NCBI GenBank assembly: GCA_944325495.1
Contig: CALVAD010000010.1
Span: forward strand, 1-52,143
Direction of reading: 5' to 3'
Length of the DNA stretch: 52,143 nucleotides
Origin: an uncultured Bacteroidales bacterium
GTDB lineage: Bacteria; Bacteroidota; Bacteroidia; Bacteroidales; UBA932
In this document: piece after piece, positions 32,585 to 41,770 of the stretch
Numbering within the stretch: the first letter of the stretch is position 1
Layout: each line of letters starts with the position of its first letter
Position numbers and translations under genes: made by a program
Notes under the pieces: model-generated
What the model was told of the DNA's origin: nothing
The model's input: the letters and a program-made list of their open reading frames with translations, nothing else
The model's database searches: none

Positions 32585-34156
32585 TCAATTGTATCGTCCG
32601 AACGCCTGGATGATGGCGCTCTTGAACTCCGGGTACATGCTTACAAGCTTCTTCTTGAGCATCTCCCTGCTGTTGATGTCCGAGGTCAGGGCCGCGAATA
32701 TTCTGTATTTGTTCAGTCCCCTGTCGTCAAGATAGAGCAGTATCTGGGGATAGAACCAGTACTCCGTGCCGAACGCGGTCTCCGGATCGCCGTACCTCTC
32801 CCTGTAGAACTTGCTCTGAAGATAGTACGCCCACATCTCTCCTATCTCGCAGTAGCCCGCGCCTTCCTCGGATCCCGTGCCGTAGGTTATGAAGCCCGAT
32901 GTCACGAAAGATGTTATCACATATTTTATATACTCGTTCCAATATCCCTTTCCCACCTGCATGAAATGGCTCGCATGGGCAAGTTCGTGGATAGTGCGCG
33001 AATAGACTTCGGCATAATCGTCGGCACCTCTGAGCCCTATGGTCAGATCCGGAAGGAAGAGCTTCAGCAGGAAGGTGTACTCACCCAGGAAATCGGAGAT
33101 TATGCTGTCATCTATCAGCGCTCCCTGCTGGAGCATGACCGCGCTGCTCACGTCGAGATTCTGGAACAGCCATATCCGCAGGTTCGACGGAGGGGTCCTC
33201 ATGTTCTCGTCATCGTTCCTGCAGCTTTTGAAGTATTCGTAGGCCGCGTTGTTCACGACGCTGCGGGTGAAGAGCTTGCGTTCGGAGGACGAGGATATCC
33301 TCAGGTCCGCTCCTTTAGGGGACTTCTGCCCCAGGGTGGACGCGGACGCCGGCTGGAACAGCAGGTTGAAGCCTATCGCAAAGCCGCACTTGTTCTTGAA
33401 CACTATGCGGTAGCGCGGCCGGGAATTGAAGTTCTTGTTCATCTTGTAGTAACCCTCGTCGTCGGTGTAGTCGTGGGCGAACTTCACGAAGGAGTTGCAT
33501 GATACCTTGACGCCGCGGACTCCGACAGGTCCTTCGCCCGTCTTGTCATCGACTATCGTTATCCGCCCCTGCGGGGTGCCGCTTTCCCGGGCCTTGGTGT
33601 TCCCGGAAGACAGCAGCCCTTCGTTGCCCGTCAGCCTGAACGCCTCCCGCTCGACTTCCGACCAGTCTATGCCGTCGGCCTTGGTGGAGCCGTCGGTCGC
33701 GGGGATGTGGCATTCGTCCAATATCTCGTGCCGGATATGCTTGGGATACGCGGCATCCTTTTCCACCACGGCGTATTGCCATGTAATCTGATCTTCCGGA
33801 ATCTCCGGATCATGATAGTAGTCGCCTTCCCGTATCACTTCGTAGTCCACAGGATGGTCCAGCAGCTCCAGCCCGGCGTCGACCAGTTCATCGAACTCTC
33901 CGTCGTCCGCAGGAAGGAACCTCATATACAGGTGAGTCGCCTCGACGACAACCCTGTCGGACTTCGTAGGATAGAGCGAGCCCAGGGCCTTGGTCATGTT
34001 CTCGACCGTGTAGGGGTCGTCGAGCCGGGAGCCCAGGACTATCATCTCGTGAGGAACGGATGACGGGCCGGAGTAGCCCCCGGGAGTTTCAAAGAGGCTT
34101 CCGGTGCAGGAAGCCGCGAGCAGCACGGCTGCAAGATAATAGAAGAAGTTTTTCAT
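32585..34156 (-). CDS. Surface lipoprotein with a zinc-metallopeptidase motif
   Basis: The 523-residue protein begins with a lipoprotein signal (MKNFFYYLAAVLLAASC, lipid on Cys17). Residues 195-255 look like a carboxypeptidase regulatory-like beta domain (GRITIVDDKTGEGPVGVRGV...DDEGYYKMNKNF). The C-terminal part carries HELAHASHF (His390, Glu391, His394), the zincin HExxH motif, and further Glu residues at 437 and 440 (YCEIGEMWAYY) that could give the third metal ligand. It would be anchored at the outer membrane or surface. I do not recognise a named family; protease activity is inferred from the motif only. Confidence 0.75.
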   Translation of the reverse strand: MKNFFYYLAAVLLAASCTGSLFETPGGYSGPSSVPHEMIVLGSRLDDPYTVENMTKALGSLYPTKSDRVVVEATHLYMRFLPADDGEFDELVDAGLELLDHPVDYEVIREGDYYHDPEIPEDQITWQYAVVEKDAAYPKHIRHEILDECHIPATDGSTKADGIDWSEVEREAFRLTGNEGLLSSGNTKARESGTPQGRITIVDDKTGEGPVGVRGVKVSCNSFVKFAHDYTDDEGYYKMNKNFNSRPRYRIVFKNKCGFAIGFNLLFQPASASTLGQKSPKGADLRISSSSERKLFTRSVVNNAAYEYFKSCRNDDENMRTPPSNLRIWLFQNLDVSSAVMLQQGALIDDSIISDFLGEYTFLLKLFLPDLTIGLRGADDYAEVYSRTIHELAHASHFMQVGKGYWNEYIKYVITSFVTSGFITYGTGSEEGAGYCEIGEMWAYYLQSKFYRERYGDPETAFGTEYWFYPQILLYLDDRGLNKYRIFAALTSDINSREMLKKKLVSMYPEFKSAIIQAFGRYN

Positions 34157-34280
34157 AGCGCAGTTCAGTTTTCACCGCAAAGGTCGGAAGCGCAAAGCGA
34201 TTTTCCTCGCATCAATCGATTAATTTCTTGAAAGTCGGTCCCGGGACGGGAAAAAGTCCGCACGCATGCCTGCAGGCAAG

Positions 34281-34307
34281 AAAAAAAGCCGCATGAAGAC
34301 ATGCGGC
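34281..34307 (-). terminator. Terminator after deoC
   Basis: On the minus strand GCCGCATG and CATGCGGC form an 8-bp perfect stem around a 4-nt loop, followed by seven Ts. It ends the ftsY-pheT-DUF4296-deoC transcript. Confidence 0.88.
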
Positions 34308-34340
34308 CCCTACTGGAAATCGTAAAAAAAACGACTGTTC

Positions 34341-35231
34341 TCAGAAATATTTTACGGTTTTGTTCTCGATCGCTCCGAGGAGGCTGTTTCCCAGCCGGCT
34401 CACGCCGAGCCTGAAACATTCATTTCCGTGCCACTCCGCGCCGAGGACCGAATCCAGGATGCTGAAATAATACACGGCGTCTTCGGCGGTCGAGATGCCG
34501 CCCGCAGCCTTGAAGCCCACCTTGCGGCCGGTCTTTTCGTGGAACAGGCGTATGCACTCGCACATCACGTATGCAGCCTCCGGAGTCGCGTTCACGTCAA
34601 CTTTTCCCGTTGAGGTCTTTATGAAGTCCGCTCCGGACTCCATGGCAAGGAAAGAGGCCTCGGCGATGCGCTCCACCGTGCCGAGCAGGCCGGTCTCGAG
34701 AATCACCTTGAGCGTCACCCGCCTTCCGGCCGCGGCGCCTTCCTCGTCCACGGCCTTTCTCATTTCGGCTATTTCATGAGCGGCGGCCTCATGGTCGCCT
34801 GCCATGAAGGCATTCAGAGCGAGGACTATGTCAATCTCGTCGGCTCCGTTCCTCACGGCAAGCCGGCACTCCTCGACCTTCACCGGCAGATAGCTCTGCG
34901 ATGAAGGGAAGCATCCAGCCACCGTGGTGACATGGAGTCCGCCGTCCTTTCTGGTGTCGCGCACGACGGAGGCGAAATTCGGATACACGCAGACCGAAGC
35001 GGGCGAAGGGCAGCCGGGGAATTCGGCAGTCACCTTGTTGGCCTTATCCACGAGAGCCGTGACGGACTGCACGGTGTCACCCGTATGGAGAGTCGTGAGG
35101 TCCATGGCGGCGAAGCAGGCCTTCAATATTTCCGGCGTCATATTCTGCGGCACGGTTGCGGAAATCGTCTTGAGTGAAGCAGCAACACTCTCCGCAGTAG
35201 CATTGAAGCCGTATTTTACCAGATAATCCAT
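34341..35231 (-). CDS. deoC: Deoxyribose-phosphate aldolase
   Basis: The 296-residue class I aldolase splits 2-deoxyribose 5-phosphate into glyceraldehyde 3-phosphate and acetaldehyde. The signatures are DLTTLHTGDT, VCVYPNFASVV, GADEIDIVLALNAFMAGD, KVILETGLLG, the Schiff-base Lys in DFIKTSTGKVDVNATPEA and KAAGGISTAEDA. It is the last gene of an operon with ftsY, pheT and the DUF4296 gene (2 bp spacing) and is followed by a strong terminator. Confidence 0.96.
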   Translation of the reverse strand: MDYLVKYGFNATAESVAASLKTISATVPQNMTPEILKACFAAMDLTTLHTGDTVQSVTALVDKANKVTAEFPGCPSPASVCVYPNFASVVRDTRKDGGLHVTTVAGCFPSSQSYLPVKVEECRLAVRNGADEIDIVLALNAFMAGDHEAAAHEIAEMRKAVDEEGAAAGRRVTLKVILETGLLGTVERIAEASFLAMESGADFIKTSTGKVDVNATPEAAYVMCECIRLFHEKTGRKVGFKAAGGISTAEDAVYYFSILDSVLGAEWHGNECFRLGVSRLGNSLLGAIENKTVKYF

Positions 35232-35233
35232 AA

Positions 35234-35710
35234 TCAGTATGTATTTGTAGTTAACGGAATTTCAATTTCTCCCCCGCGCGAGGTCAGGCTGTCACGCACC
35301 GGAAAGAAGCTCGCCCACAGAGTGTCCGAAGAGAAGTCCTGCGTCTCATAGCCTGATGAAGTCCTGCTCTTGTCCCACAGTTCGCGCATCTGATCGGCCC
35401 TTTTCTTGAGCTCCTCCGCCACACGGACGGTTATGTCGCTGAACTTGTCGGGATGGGCGACATAATAGTTCACGCTTTTGTCATAATCCTCGAAGGTATA
35501 TCCGTATTTGCGGAAAATAGGGTCGAAGAACAGAGTCGTGTCGGCACGCTCCTTCTCTTCATCATGGTCTCTGAGCCACTGGTCGGCTATGAACATGTCC
35601 ACATAGATTTCCGTCATGTCCTTTTCAGGAATCACTTCGGCGCGGCCGCAGCCCGCGACAAGCAGGGCGGCGGCGAGAACCATGAGGATATGTCCGCATC
35701 TTCCGGGCAT
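35234..35710 (-). CDS. DUF4296 lipoprotein
   Basis: The 158-residue protein has a lipoprotein signal ending LLVAGC (lipid on Cys21). The DUF4296 hallmark follows: VIPEKDMTEIYVDMFIADQWL, then a helical region with DPIFRKYGYTFEDYDKSVNYYVAHPDKF. The family is widespread in Bacteroidota and uncharacterised. It sits 1 bp after pheT and 2 bp before deoC. Confidence 0.85.
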   Translation of the reverse strand: MPGRCGHILMVLAAALLVAGCGRAEVIPEKDMTEIYVDMFIADQWLRDHDEEKERADTTLFFDPIFRKYGYTFEDYDKSVNYYVAHPDKFSDITVRVAEELKKRADQMRELWDKSRTSSGYETQDFSSDTLWASFFPVRDSLTSRGGEIEIPLTTNTY

Positions 35711-35711
35711 T

Positions 35712-38156
35712 CTACCTGAGCTGGGCGCCGAATTCGTTCTGGAAGGTAGTGAGCAGTCTGTCCATGACCCTCTCGGTGTCCTGGTCGGTGAGAGTCTTCT
35801 CCGTGTCCTGGATCACGAAGCTCAGGGCATACTGTTTCTTGCCTTCGGGAATCTTGTCGCCCCTGTAGACATCGAACAGGCTGACCTGACGGAGCAGCTT
35901 CCTGGCCTGCTTGAACGCCGCCGCACGCAGGTCGGCATACTTCACGTCCTCGTCGAGCAGAAGCGCAAGGTCCCTGCGGACTTCCGGGAATCTCGGGAGC
36001 TCCCGGAACGCCACCTTGTCCCTGCGGACAAGCTCGAACAGAGCCTGCCAGTCGACCTCAGCCGCGAAAACCGGCTGCTTGATTCCGAAGCTCCTCGCCA
36101 GCGCGGGGTTGACAGTGCCCATCATGACAAGCCGCCTCGCCTCCTGGCCCTGTATGCTGTATATCATCCCTTCGGAGAAAATGTCGGACGGCGCCGCCTC
36201 GGTCCTGAGCTGGTAGAGCTCGGCGCCGTAGCGCCTGAGCAGAAGCTCCACATACCCCTTGAGCTGGAAGTAATTGCCGGACGCCGGCTCGATTCTCCAG
36301 GACTTCTCGGGGGTTCCAGTGATCATGAGCAGGAAGCAGCCGTGCTCCTCATACCCTTCAAGCGTCTCTCCGCTCTTCTCCGGCAGCCTCGAATACACGC
36401 TGCCGTACTCGAATATCTTCAAGGCTGAAGCCTGACGGTTCAGATTATACGCGACGACCTCAAGCCCTCCGGGAATCAGACTCTGGCGCATCGCGTTGAG
36501 ATCCTGGCTCAACGGGTTCACGATGCGGACACAATGGTCAGCAGGGAAGCTCACGAGCTTGTCGTAGTACGCGGACCTGGTCAGGGAATTGTTCATTATC
36601 TCCACGAATCCGTTGGAAGCGAAGAAGTTGGAAACCGAATTACGGACAGCCTCCTCCTCGGGTCTGGGAGTCGCGTTCACCGACATCTTCATGTGCTTGG
36701 GGAAGGGGATGTTGTCATATCCGTAAATCCTGAGCAGCTCCTCGACCACATCGCACTCGCGGTACACATCCACCATATAGGAAGGAGCCGCCACGAGCGC
36801 GCCACCGGGGCGTTTCTCCAGGAAATCGTAGCCGAGCCACTGCAGGATGTTCTCGATGGTGTCATGGCCGAGCCGGTGGCCGGCGAGCCGCTCGATCCTG
36901 TCGTAGTCGAGTTCGATGCGCTTCCTGCCGATCGGCGCGGGGCAGAACTCCATGATTCCTCCCTCGACTTCCCCTCCGGCATATTCCCGTATCAGCGTGA
37001 CCGCCCTCTTCAGCGCATAGACCACCACTTCGGGATCACAGCCGCGCTCATATCTGAAAGACGCGTCGGTCTGCAGCCCCTGGGTCTTGGAAGTGCGGCG
37101 TATGGAGCCCGGATCGAAATACGCGCTCTCGATGAAGAGCGACACCGTATTGTCCGTGACTCCGCTTTCTTCGCCGCCGAACACTCCGGCGATGCACATG
37201 GGGCCGTCGGAATTCGCAATCACCATGTCCCGGCCGCAGAGCTTCCGCTCCACACCGTCAAGGGTCCTTATGGTCTCTCCTTCAGCCGCCCTGCGCACAA
37301 TCACCTTTCCTCCGGTCACCTTGTCGGCGTCGAAGGTATGCAGCGGCTGTCCGAGCTCGAAGAGCACGAAATTGGAGATGTCGACTATGTTGTCTATGGG
37401 CCTGAGCCCTATCGACATCAGCCTGTCCTGCATCCACTGCGGAGACGGGGCCACCTTTACGTTCCTCATGGTGATTCCGGTGTACCGCGGAGCTCCGTCC
37501 GCATCGAGGACTTCGATGTCGAGTCCTTTGCCCTCGCCTTCACGGAAGGCGTCCACGGACGGGCGCACCAGTTCGCAGGGGATGCCGCGAAGCCTGAGGC
37601 AGGCATAGAGATCGCGGGCGACTCCCCAATGTGAAGCCGCGTCAACCCTGTTGGCGGTTATCTCGTATTCTATCACGGCCTCCGTCTCAAGATGCAGGTA
37701 TTCCTTCGCAGGAGTGCCGACCACGGCGTCATCCGGGAGGACCATTATCCCGTCGTGGCCGCTTCCGATTCCAAGTTCGTCCTCAGCGCATATCATGCCG
37801 AAGGACTCGACCCCGCGTATCTTGGATTTCTTTATCTTGAAATCGCCGGGAAGCACGGCGCCTATGCGCGCGAGGAACACCTTCTGTCCGGCCGCCACAT
37901 TGGGGGCGCCGCAGACTACGGTGAGAGCTTCACCCGTGCCGTCGTCCACCTTGGTTATATGGAGATGGTCAGAATTAGGATGCGGCTCGCATTCGAGCAC
38001 TTTTGCGACCACCACGCCCGCAAGACCTCCGGGAATCCTTTCCTGCTCCTCGACCCCGTCCACCTCGATGCCTATTGAAGTCATCGCATCCGCGATCTGA
38101 TGAGGATCCAGCTCACATTTCAGATAATCCTTGAGCCAACTGTAACTGAGTTTCAT
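35712..38156 (-). CDS. pheT: Phenylalanyl-tRNA synthetase beta subunit
   Basis: The 814-residue subunit joins PheS to charge tRNA-Phe. The domains are in the usual order: N-terminal MKLSYSWLKDYL, an EMAP-like tRNA-binding domain (VAKVLECEPHPNSDHLHITKVDDG...TVVCGAPNVAAGQKV), the B3/B4 editing domain, a B5 domain (RKRIELDYDRIERLAGHRL), the catalytic-like core (TDASFRYERGCDP, NPLSQDLNAMRQSLIPGGL) and a C-terminal FDX-ACB anticodon domain (PRFPEVRRDLALLLDEDVKYADL). Length is normal. It follows ftsY by 13 bp; pheS is not in the window. Confidence 0.97.
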   Translation of the reverse strand: MKLSYSWLKDYLKCELDPHQIADAMTSIGIEVDGVEEQERIPGGLAGVVVAKVLECEPHPNSDHLHITKVDDGTGEALTVVCGAPNVAAGQKVFLARIGAVLPGDFKIKKSKIRGVESFGMICAEDELGIGSGHDGIMVLPDDAVVGTPAKEYLHLETEAVIEYEITANRVDAASHWGVARDLYACLRLRGIPCELVRPSVDAFREGEGKGLDIEVLDADGAPRYTGITMRNVKVAPSPQWMQDRLMSIGLRPIDNIVDISNFVLFELGQPLHTFDADKVTGGKVIVRRAAEGETIRTLDGVERKLCGRDMVIANSDGPMCIAGVFGGEESGVTDNTVSLFIESAYFDPGSIRRTSKTQGLQTDASFRYERGCDPEVVVYALKRAVTLIREYAGGEVEGGIMEFCPAPIGRKRIELDYDRIERLAGHRLGHDTIENILQWLGYDFLEKRPGGALVAAPSYMVDVYRECDVVEELLRIYGYDNIPFPKHMKMSVNATPRPEEEAVRNSVSNFFASNGFVEIMNNSLTRSAYYDKLVSFPADHCVRIVNPLSQDLNAMRQSLIPGGLEVVAYNLNRQASALKIFEYGSVYSRLPEKSGETLEGYEEHGCFLLMITGTPEKSWRIEPASGNYFQLKGYVELLLRRYGAELYQLRTEAAPSDIFSEGMIYSIQGQEARRLVMMGTVNPALARSFGIKQPVFAAEVDWQALFELVRRDKVAFRELPRFPEVRRDLALLLDEDVKYADLRAAAFKQARKLLRQVSLFDVYRGDKIPEGKKQYALSFVIQDTEKTLTDQDTERVMDRLLTTFQNEFGAQLR

Positions 38157-38169
38157 ATTCTGTGTCTTG

Positions 38170-39054
38170 TTATTTCAAATCATCGGGAGAAAACAGCTTC
38201 TCCACGAACTCCTGCTTGTCGAAGGGCCTGAGGTCCCCGATCTTCTCCCCGACGCCGATGAATTTCACCGGTATGCGGAACTGGTCGGAGACGCCCACCA
38301 CGACTCCGCCTTTCGCCGTGCCGTCAAGTTTCGTGACCGTCAGGCAGGTGATGTCCGTAGCCCTGGAGAACTCCTTGGTCTGCTGGAAGGCATTCTGCCC
38401 CGTGGACGCGTCCAGCACGAGCATCACATCGTGCGGGCCGTCAGGGACGACCTTGCGGATCACGTTCCTGATCTTGGTCAGCTCGTTCATCAGGTCCACC
38501 CGGTTATGGAGCCGCCCGGCAGTGTCGATCAGCGCCACATCCGCACCTCGCGCCACCGCGGCTTTCACGGTGTCGTATGCCACCGAAGCGGGGTCGGACC
38601 CCATCGCCTGCTTGACGATGTCCGCGCCTGCGCGCTCCGCCCAGATGTCGAGCTGGTCCACGGCCGCCGCCCTGAAGGTGTCGGCTGCACCGAGTATGAC
38701 TTTCTTCCCCTGCTGGCGCAGATAGTACGCCAGCTTGCCGATGGTCGTGGTCTTTCCAACTCCGTTCACTCCTACGACAAGTATGACATACGGCTTCCTG
38801 GAGAAATCGAACGTCCGGTCGTCATCGTCGATAAGAAGGCTTATTTCCTCACGCAGCAGGGACACAAGTTCGTCAAAGGACATGAACTTGTCCCTTGCGA
38901 CCCGGTCTTCGAGATTGTCTATGATCTTGAGGGTGGTGTCAACCCCCATGTCGGACTCCACCAGAGCCTCCTCGATTGCGTCCAGAGTGTTGTCGTCGAC
39001 CCTGGACTTCCCCATCACCGCCCTGGAGATGCGCTGGAAAAAACTGATTGCCAT
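38170..39054 (-). CDS. ftsY: Signal recognition particle receptor FtsY
   Basis: The 294-residue SRP GTPase docks ribosome-SRP complexes at the membrane. The NG domain is complete: a helical N-part (LDAIEEALVESDMGVDTT), the P-loop GVNGVGKTTTIGKLA, DTFRAAAVDQLDIWAER, DTAGRLHN, TKLDGTAKGGVVVGV and FIGVGEKIGDLRPFD. The acidic A domain of E. coli FtsY is absent, as in many Bacteroidota. The frame opens at 39072, but a -7 box lies between that and the ATG at 39054 (MAISFFQRISRAV), so the inner start is used. Confidence 0.95.
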   Translation of the reverse strand: MAISFFQRISRAVMGKSRVDDNTLDAIEEALVESDMGVDTTLKIIDNLEDRVARDKFMSFDELVSLLREEISLLIDDDDRTFDFSRKPYVILVVGVNGVGKTTTIGKLAYYLRQQGKKVILGAADTFRAAAVDQLDIWAERAGADIVKQAMGSDPASVAYDTVKAAVARGADVALIDTAGRLHNRVDLMNELTKIRNVIRKVVPDGPHDVMLVLDASTGQNAFQQTKEFSRATDITCLTVTKLDGTAKGGVVVGVSDQFRIPVKFIGVGEKIGDLRPFDKQEFVEKLFSPDDLK

Positions 39055-39060
39055 ATCTTG

Positions 39061-39068
39061 CAAAGATA
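39061..39068 (-). promoter_or_regulatory. -7 box of the ftsY operon
   Basis: TATCTTTG lies only 6 bp before the ftsY ATG. The transcript would start at or very near the start codon, giving almost no leader. No -33 TTG was found at the usual spacing. Confidence 0.5.
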
Positions 39069-39081
39069 ACAATTATTATGA

Positions 39082-39113
39082 AAAAGAAGCCGGCCCGTAC
39101 ATCGGGCCAGCTT
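39082..39113 (-). terminator. Terminator of the rpmB-rpmG-DUF4295 operon
   Basis: On the minus strand GGCCCG and CGGGCC form the core stem with a 5-nt loop, extended by AAGC/GCTT past one mismatch, followed by CTTTTT. It separates this operon from ftsY. Confidence 0.8.
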
Positions 39114-39168
39114 CCCTATGCTGTTTCCATGCTTCGGCCGTCTGCGGAAGGCGAAGCCCCGGAGTTGA

Positions 39169-39330
39169 CTATTTCTTCCCGTTGAAGAAATCCTTGGTCT
39201 TGTCAGCTTCTACGAGCTGCTCAGAAAAGATGTATGCTCCGGTCTTGGGGGATTTCTCCATGCGGATGCACTTTACCATACTTTTCGCACCGGCCTTGGC
39301 GGCGAAGGTTGCAACTGCTTTCTTTGCCAT
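39169..39330 (-). CDS. DUF4295 small basic protein
   Basis: The 53-residue protein reads MAKKAVATFAAKAGAKSMV, then KCIRMEKSPKTGAYIFSEQL and ends KDFFNGKK. The KSPKTGAY core identifies DUF4295, a small family restricted to Bacteroidota and usually encoded directly after rpmG, as here (13 bp). Its context and basic charge suggest a ribosome-associated role, which is inference. Confidence 0.88.
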   Translation of the reverse strand: MAKKAVATFAAKAGAKSMVKCIRMEKSPKTGAYIFSEQLVEADKTKDFFNGKK

Positions 39331-39343
39331 GATTCAGACTCCT

Positions 39344-39532
39344 TTACTTTATTTCACGATGAACCGTCACCTTCTTGAGATAAGGATTGTACTTCCTGCG
39401 CTCAAGACGGTCGGGGGTGTTCTTCTTGTTCTTGGTGGTGATATAGCGGGACATGCCGGGCACTCCGCTGGCCTTCTGTTCGGTACATTCGAGGATGACC
39501 TGCACCCTGTTTCCCTTTGCTTTCTTTGCCAT
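39344..39532 (-). CDS. rpmG: Ribosomal protein L33
   Basis: The 62-residue 50S protein has [18 protein letters not shown] and [26 protein letters not shown] signatures. It is of the Cys-free, zinc-independent type, since the usual zinc Cys pairs are missing. It lies between rpmB (11 bp) and the DUF4295 gene. Confidence 0.96.
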   Translation of the reverse strand: MAKKAKGNRVQVILECTEQKASGVPGMSRYITTKNKKNTPDRLERRKYNPYLKKVTVHREIK

Positions 39533-39543
39533 TGTTCTAAAAT

Positions 39544-39786
39544 TTAAACAAGGTTAATCAATCCTTTCTTCTGGGCCTCGCGGACCGTGGCCTCAAGACC
39601 GTTCTTCTCTATGATCCTCATACCCTTGCAGGATACTTTGAGGGTAATATATCTCTGCTCCTCCTCGCTCCAGAAGCGCTTGTTCTTGAGATTGAGAGAG
39701 AAGTCACGCTTGGTGCGGAGCTTGGAATGGGCCACGTTGTTGCCCTTCATCCTCTTTCTGCCGGTAATTTGACAAACTTTTGCCAT
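39544..39786 (-). CDS. rpmB: Ribosomal protein L28
   Basis: The 80-residue 50S protein shows [21 protein letters not shown] and [15 protein letters not shown], ending in [18 protein letters not shown]. It is the first gene of the rpmB-rpmG-DUF4295 operon. Confidence 0.97.
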   Translation of the reverse strand: MAKVCQITGRKRMKGNNVAHSKLRTKRDFSLNLKNKRFWSEEEQRYITLKVSCKGMRIIEKNGLEATVREAQKKGLINLV

Positions 39787-39826
39787 ATCTTGTTATTCTT
39801 TTGTTATCACAAACGCAATAGGGTTG

Positions 39827-39858
39827 CAAATATCGCTGATAATTTTCTGATTTCCAAA
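39827..39858 (-). promoter_or_regulatory. Promoter of the rpmB operon
   Basis: On the minus strand TTTG (39855-39858), a 20-bp gap and GATATTTG (39827-39834, one mismatch to TAnnTTTG) lie 40 bp before rpmB. Confidence 0.5.
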
Positions 39859-39865
39859 TAGAGAG

Positions 39866-41173
39866 CTACAGAAATTTCAGGAATCTGTTCCATCTGATGT
39901 TTTTGGGAAACTTCTCGTTCCTGTCGGTCGAAAGCCAGATGACCACCGGCTTGCCGACTATGTGGTCCTCGGGAACAAAGCCCCAGTATCTCGAATCCAG
40001 GGAATTGTGCCTGTTGTCTCCCATCATGAAGTAGTAGTCCTGCCTGAAGGTATATTCGCCCCTCGCGACAGCCTCCTTGAGATCCGACTTCTCGTAAACG
40101 CTGATTATCCTCTCGTAGAGCGGAAGATTTTCTTCCGTCAGCTCCACCGTGGAGCCTTTCGAAGGTATCCACAGCGGTCCGAAATAGTCCCTCGTCCATC
40201 CGGAGTCCGGCGTGAAGGGGAATATTTCAAGGCTGCACGCCTCCGGGTTCCGGTCAAGATTGTCCCTGACCTCGACCACGTTCGGCAGCGCCCTGACCTT
40301 CTCGAGAGCCTCCGCCGTGAGCAGCATCACAGGGTAGCCCGGCAGCGCCGGATTATAGTACAGTTCCGACGGATTCAGGCCGAGTTCCTCGACGGTCTTC
40401 GAATTTATCTTCTGGCCGTTGGTACGGACGCTGTACGACAACTGGACTCCGGGATACACCTCCTGCCGCTCTCCGTTGACCAGGACAAGTCCGTCCCTGA
40501 CTTCAAGCGTGTCCCCGGGAAGGGCGACGCAGCGCTTGACATAATGGTCCTTCTTGTCGACAGGCCTGACCACGGTTTCGCCGAGACTTTCGACGGCTTC
40601 GCGGCCGAGTATGCGCACGAGGGCGTAATAGTCTTCCGCCGGAGCGCTTCTGAGCACCGTATCACCGTTCGGGAAGCCGAAGACGACGCAGTCGCCCCGC
40701 CTGACCTCCCTGAAACCCTTCAGCCTGCGATATTTGTTCCGGATCAGCGTCGAATATGACTCCTTTCCGAATATCGTGTTGTGCGTGAAAGGTATCGTAA
40801 GCGGAGTCTCCGGGAGCCTTGGTCCGTAGGTCAGCTTGCTCACGAAAAGATGGTCTCCGGTAAGGAGAGTCCTCTCCATGGAGGACGAGGGGATCTTGAA
40901 GGCCTGGAAAAGGAAGATATTGATAAGCGGGACGACGATGATCACGAATATTATCGTGTCGAGCCAGTCATTGGCCGCACTGCGCTTCTCGCCGGGCTTG
41001 TACCTCTTCTTCCAGAAATTCCAGTGGACCTTTCTGGTTATGAAAATGTCGAAAATGACACCCAGCCCCAGCAGCCACCAGTAATTTCCGAGCCAGATCA
41101 CCCACAACAGATAGAGCAAAGCCCAGAACGTGAACTTTGTCCACCTGTTACGGACGATATCCTTCAAGCTCAC
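39866..41173 (-). CDS. lepB: Signal peptidase I
   Basis: The 435-residue membrane protease removes signal peptides from exported proteins. It has N-terminal membrane segments (FTFWALLYLLWVIWLGNYWWL; TIIFVIIVVPLINIFLF), the nucleophile Ser in KIPSSSMERTLLTGD, the Lys base in YVKRCVALPGDTLEV and the late MMGDNRHNSLDSRYWG box. An insert of about 130 residues separates the last two, as is common for Bacteroidota LepB. It is the last gene of the thrS-infC-rpmI-rplT-lepB string, 9 bp after rplT. Confidence 0.95.
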   Translation of the reverse strand: MSLKDIVRNRWTKFTFWALLYLLWVIWLGNYWWLLGLGVIFDIFITRKVHWNFWKKRYKPGEKRSAANDWLDTIIFVIIVVPLINIFLFQAFKIPSSSMERTLLTGDHLFVSKLTYGPRLPETPLTIPFTHNTIFGKESYSTLIRNKYRRLKGFREVRRGDCVVFGFPNGDTVLRSAPAEDYYALVRILGREAVESLGETVVRPVDKKDHYVKRCVALPGDTLEVRDGLVLVNGERQEVYPGVQLSYSVRTNGQKINSKTVEELGLNPSELYYNPALPGYPVMLLTAEALEKVRALPNVVEVRDNLDRNPEACSLEIFPFTPDSGWTRDYFGPLWIPSKGSTVELTEENLPLYERIISVYEKSDLKEAVARGEYTFRQDYYFMMGDNRHNSLDSRYWGFVPEDHIVGKPVVIWLSTDRNEKFPKNIRWNRFLKFL

Positions 41174-41182
41174 CTCCGCAAA

Positions 41183-41527
41183 CTACTTTACAGAGTTGAT
41201 TATCGCTTCGAACGCCTGGGGATTGTTCATTGCGAGGTCGGCGAGCACCTTGCGGTTCAGACCGATGTTCTGTGCGCCGAGCTTGCCCATGAACTGAGAA
41301 TATGACATGCCGTACTGGCGCGCGGCAGCGTTGATTCTCTGGATCCAGAGCGCGCGGAAGTTGCGTTTCTTGGCACGGCGGTCACGATAGGCATAGGTCA
41401 AACCTTTCTCGTAGGTGTTCTTCGCAACCGTCCAAACATTTTTCCTTGACAGGAAGTTACCGCGGGTTCTCTTGAGAATCTTCTTGCGGCGGGCCCTTGA
41501 GGCTACTGAATTGACTGATCTAGGCAT
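41183..41527 (-). CDS. rplT: Ribosomal protein L20
   Basis: The 114-residue 50S assembly protein has an [15 protein letters not shown] start, [20 protein letters not shown] and a C-terminal globular part ([20 protein letters not shown]). In several bacteria L20 represses the rpmI-rplT part of this operon; no leader structure is obvious here. It lies 12 bp after rpmI. Confidence 0.98.
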   Translation of the reverse strand: MPRSVNSVASRARRKKILKRTRGNFLSRKNVWTVAKNTYEKGLTYAYRDRRAKKRNFRALWIQRINAAARQYGMSYSQFMGKLGAQNIGLNRKVLADLAMNNPQAFEAIINSVK

Positions 41528-41539
41528 AATTCGATACTT

Positions 41540-41734
41540 TTAGAGAACCAACATTTCCTTGACCCTCTTCACGTCCACCTCATTGACGAGCGCGAAATGG
41601 TCGAGATTCCTTTTCTGTTTCTTGGTCTTCTTGGTGAGGATGTGGCTGTGGTAAGCATGCTTCCTCTTGATTTTTCCCGATCCGGTAAGCGTGAAGCGCT
41701 TTTTGGCACCGGAGTTGGTCTTAAGCTTTGCCAT
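41540..41734 (-). CDS. rpmI: Ribosomal protein L35
   Basis: The 64-residue basic 50S protein reads [20 protein letters not shown] and [20 protein letters not shown], the standard L35 pattern. It lies between infC and rplT in the conserved order. Confidence 0.97.
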   Translation of the reverse strand: MAKLKTNSGAKKRFTLTGSGKIKRKHAYHSHILTKKTKKQKRNLDHFALVNEVDVKRVKEMLVL

Positions 41735-41770
41735 TGTTTTGATAGTTAATTGTTAATAATATCGATTCCC

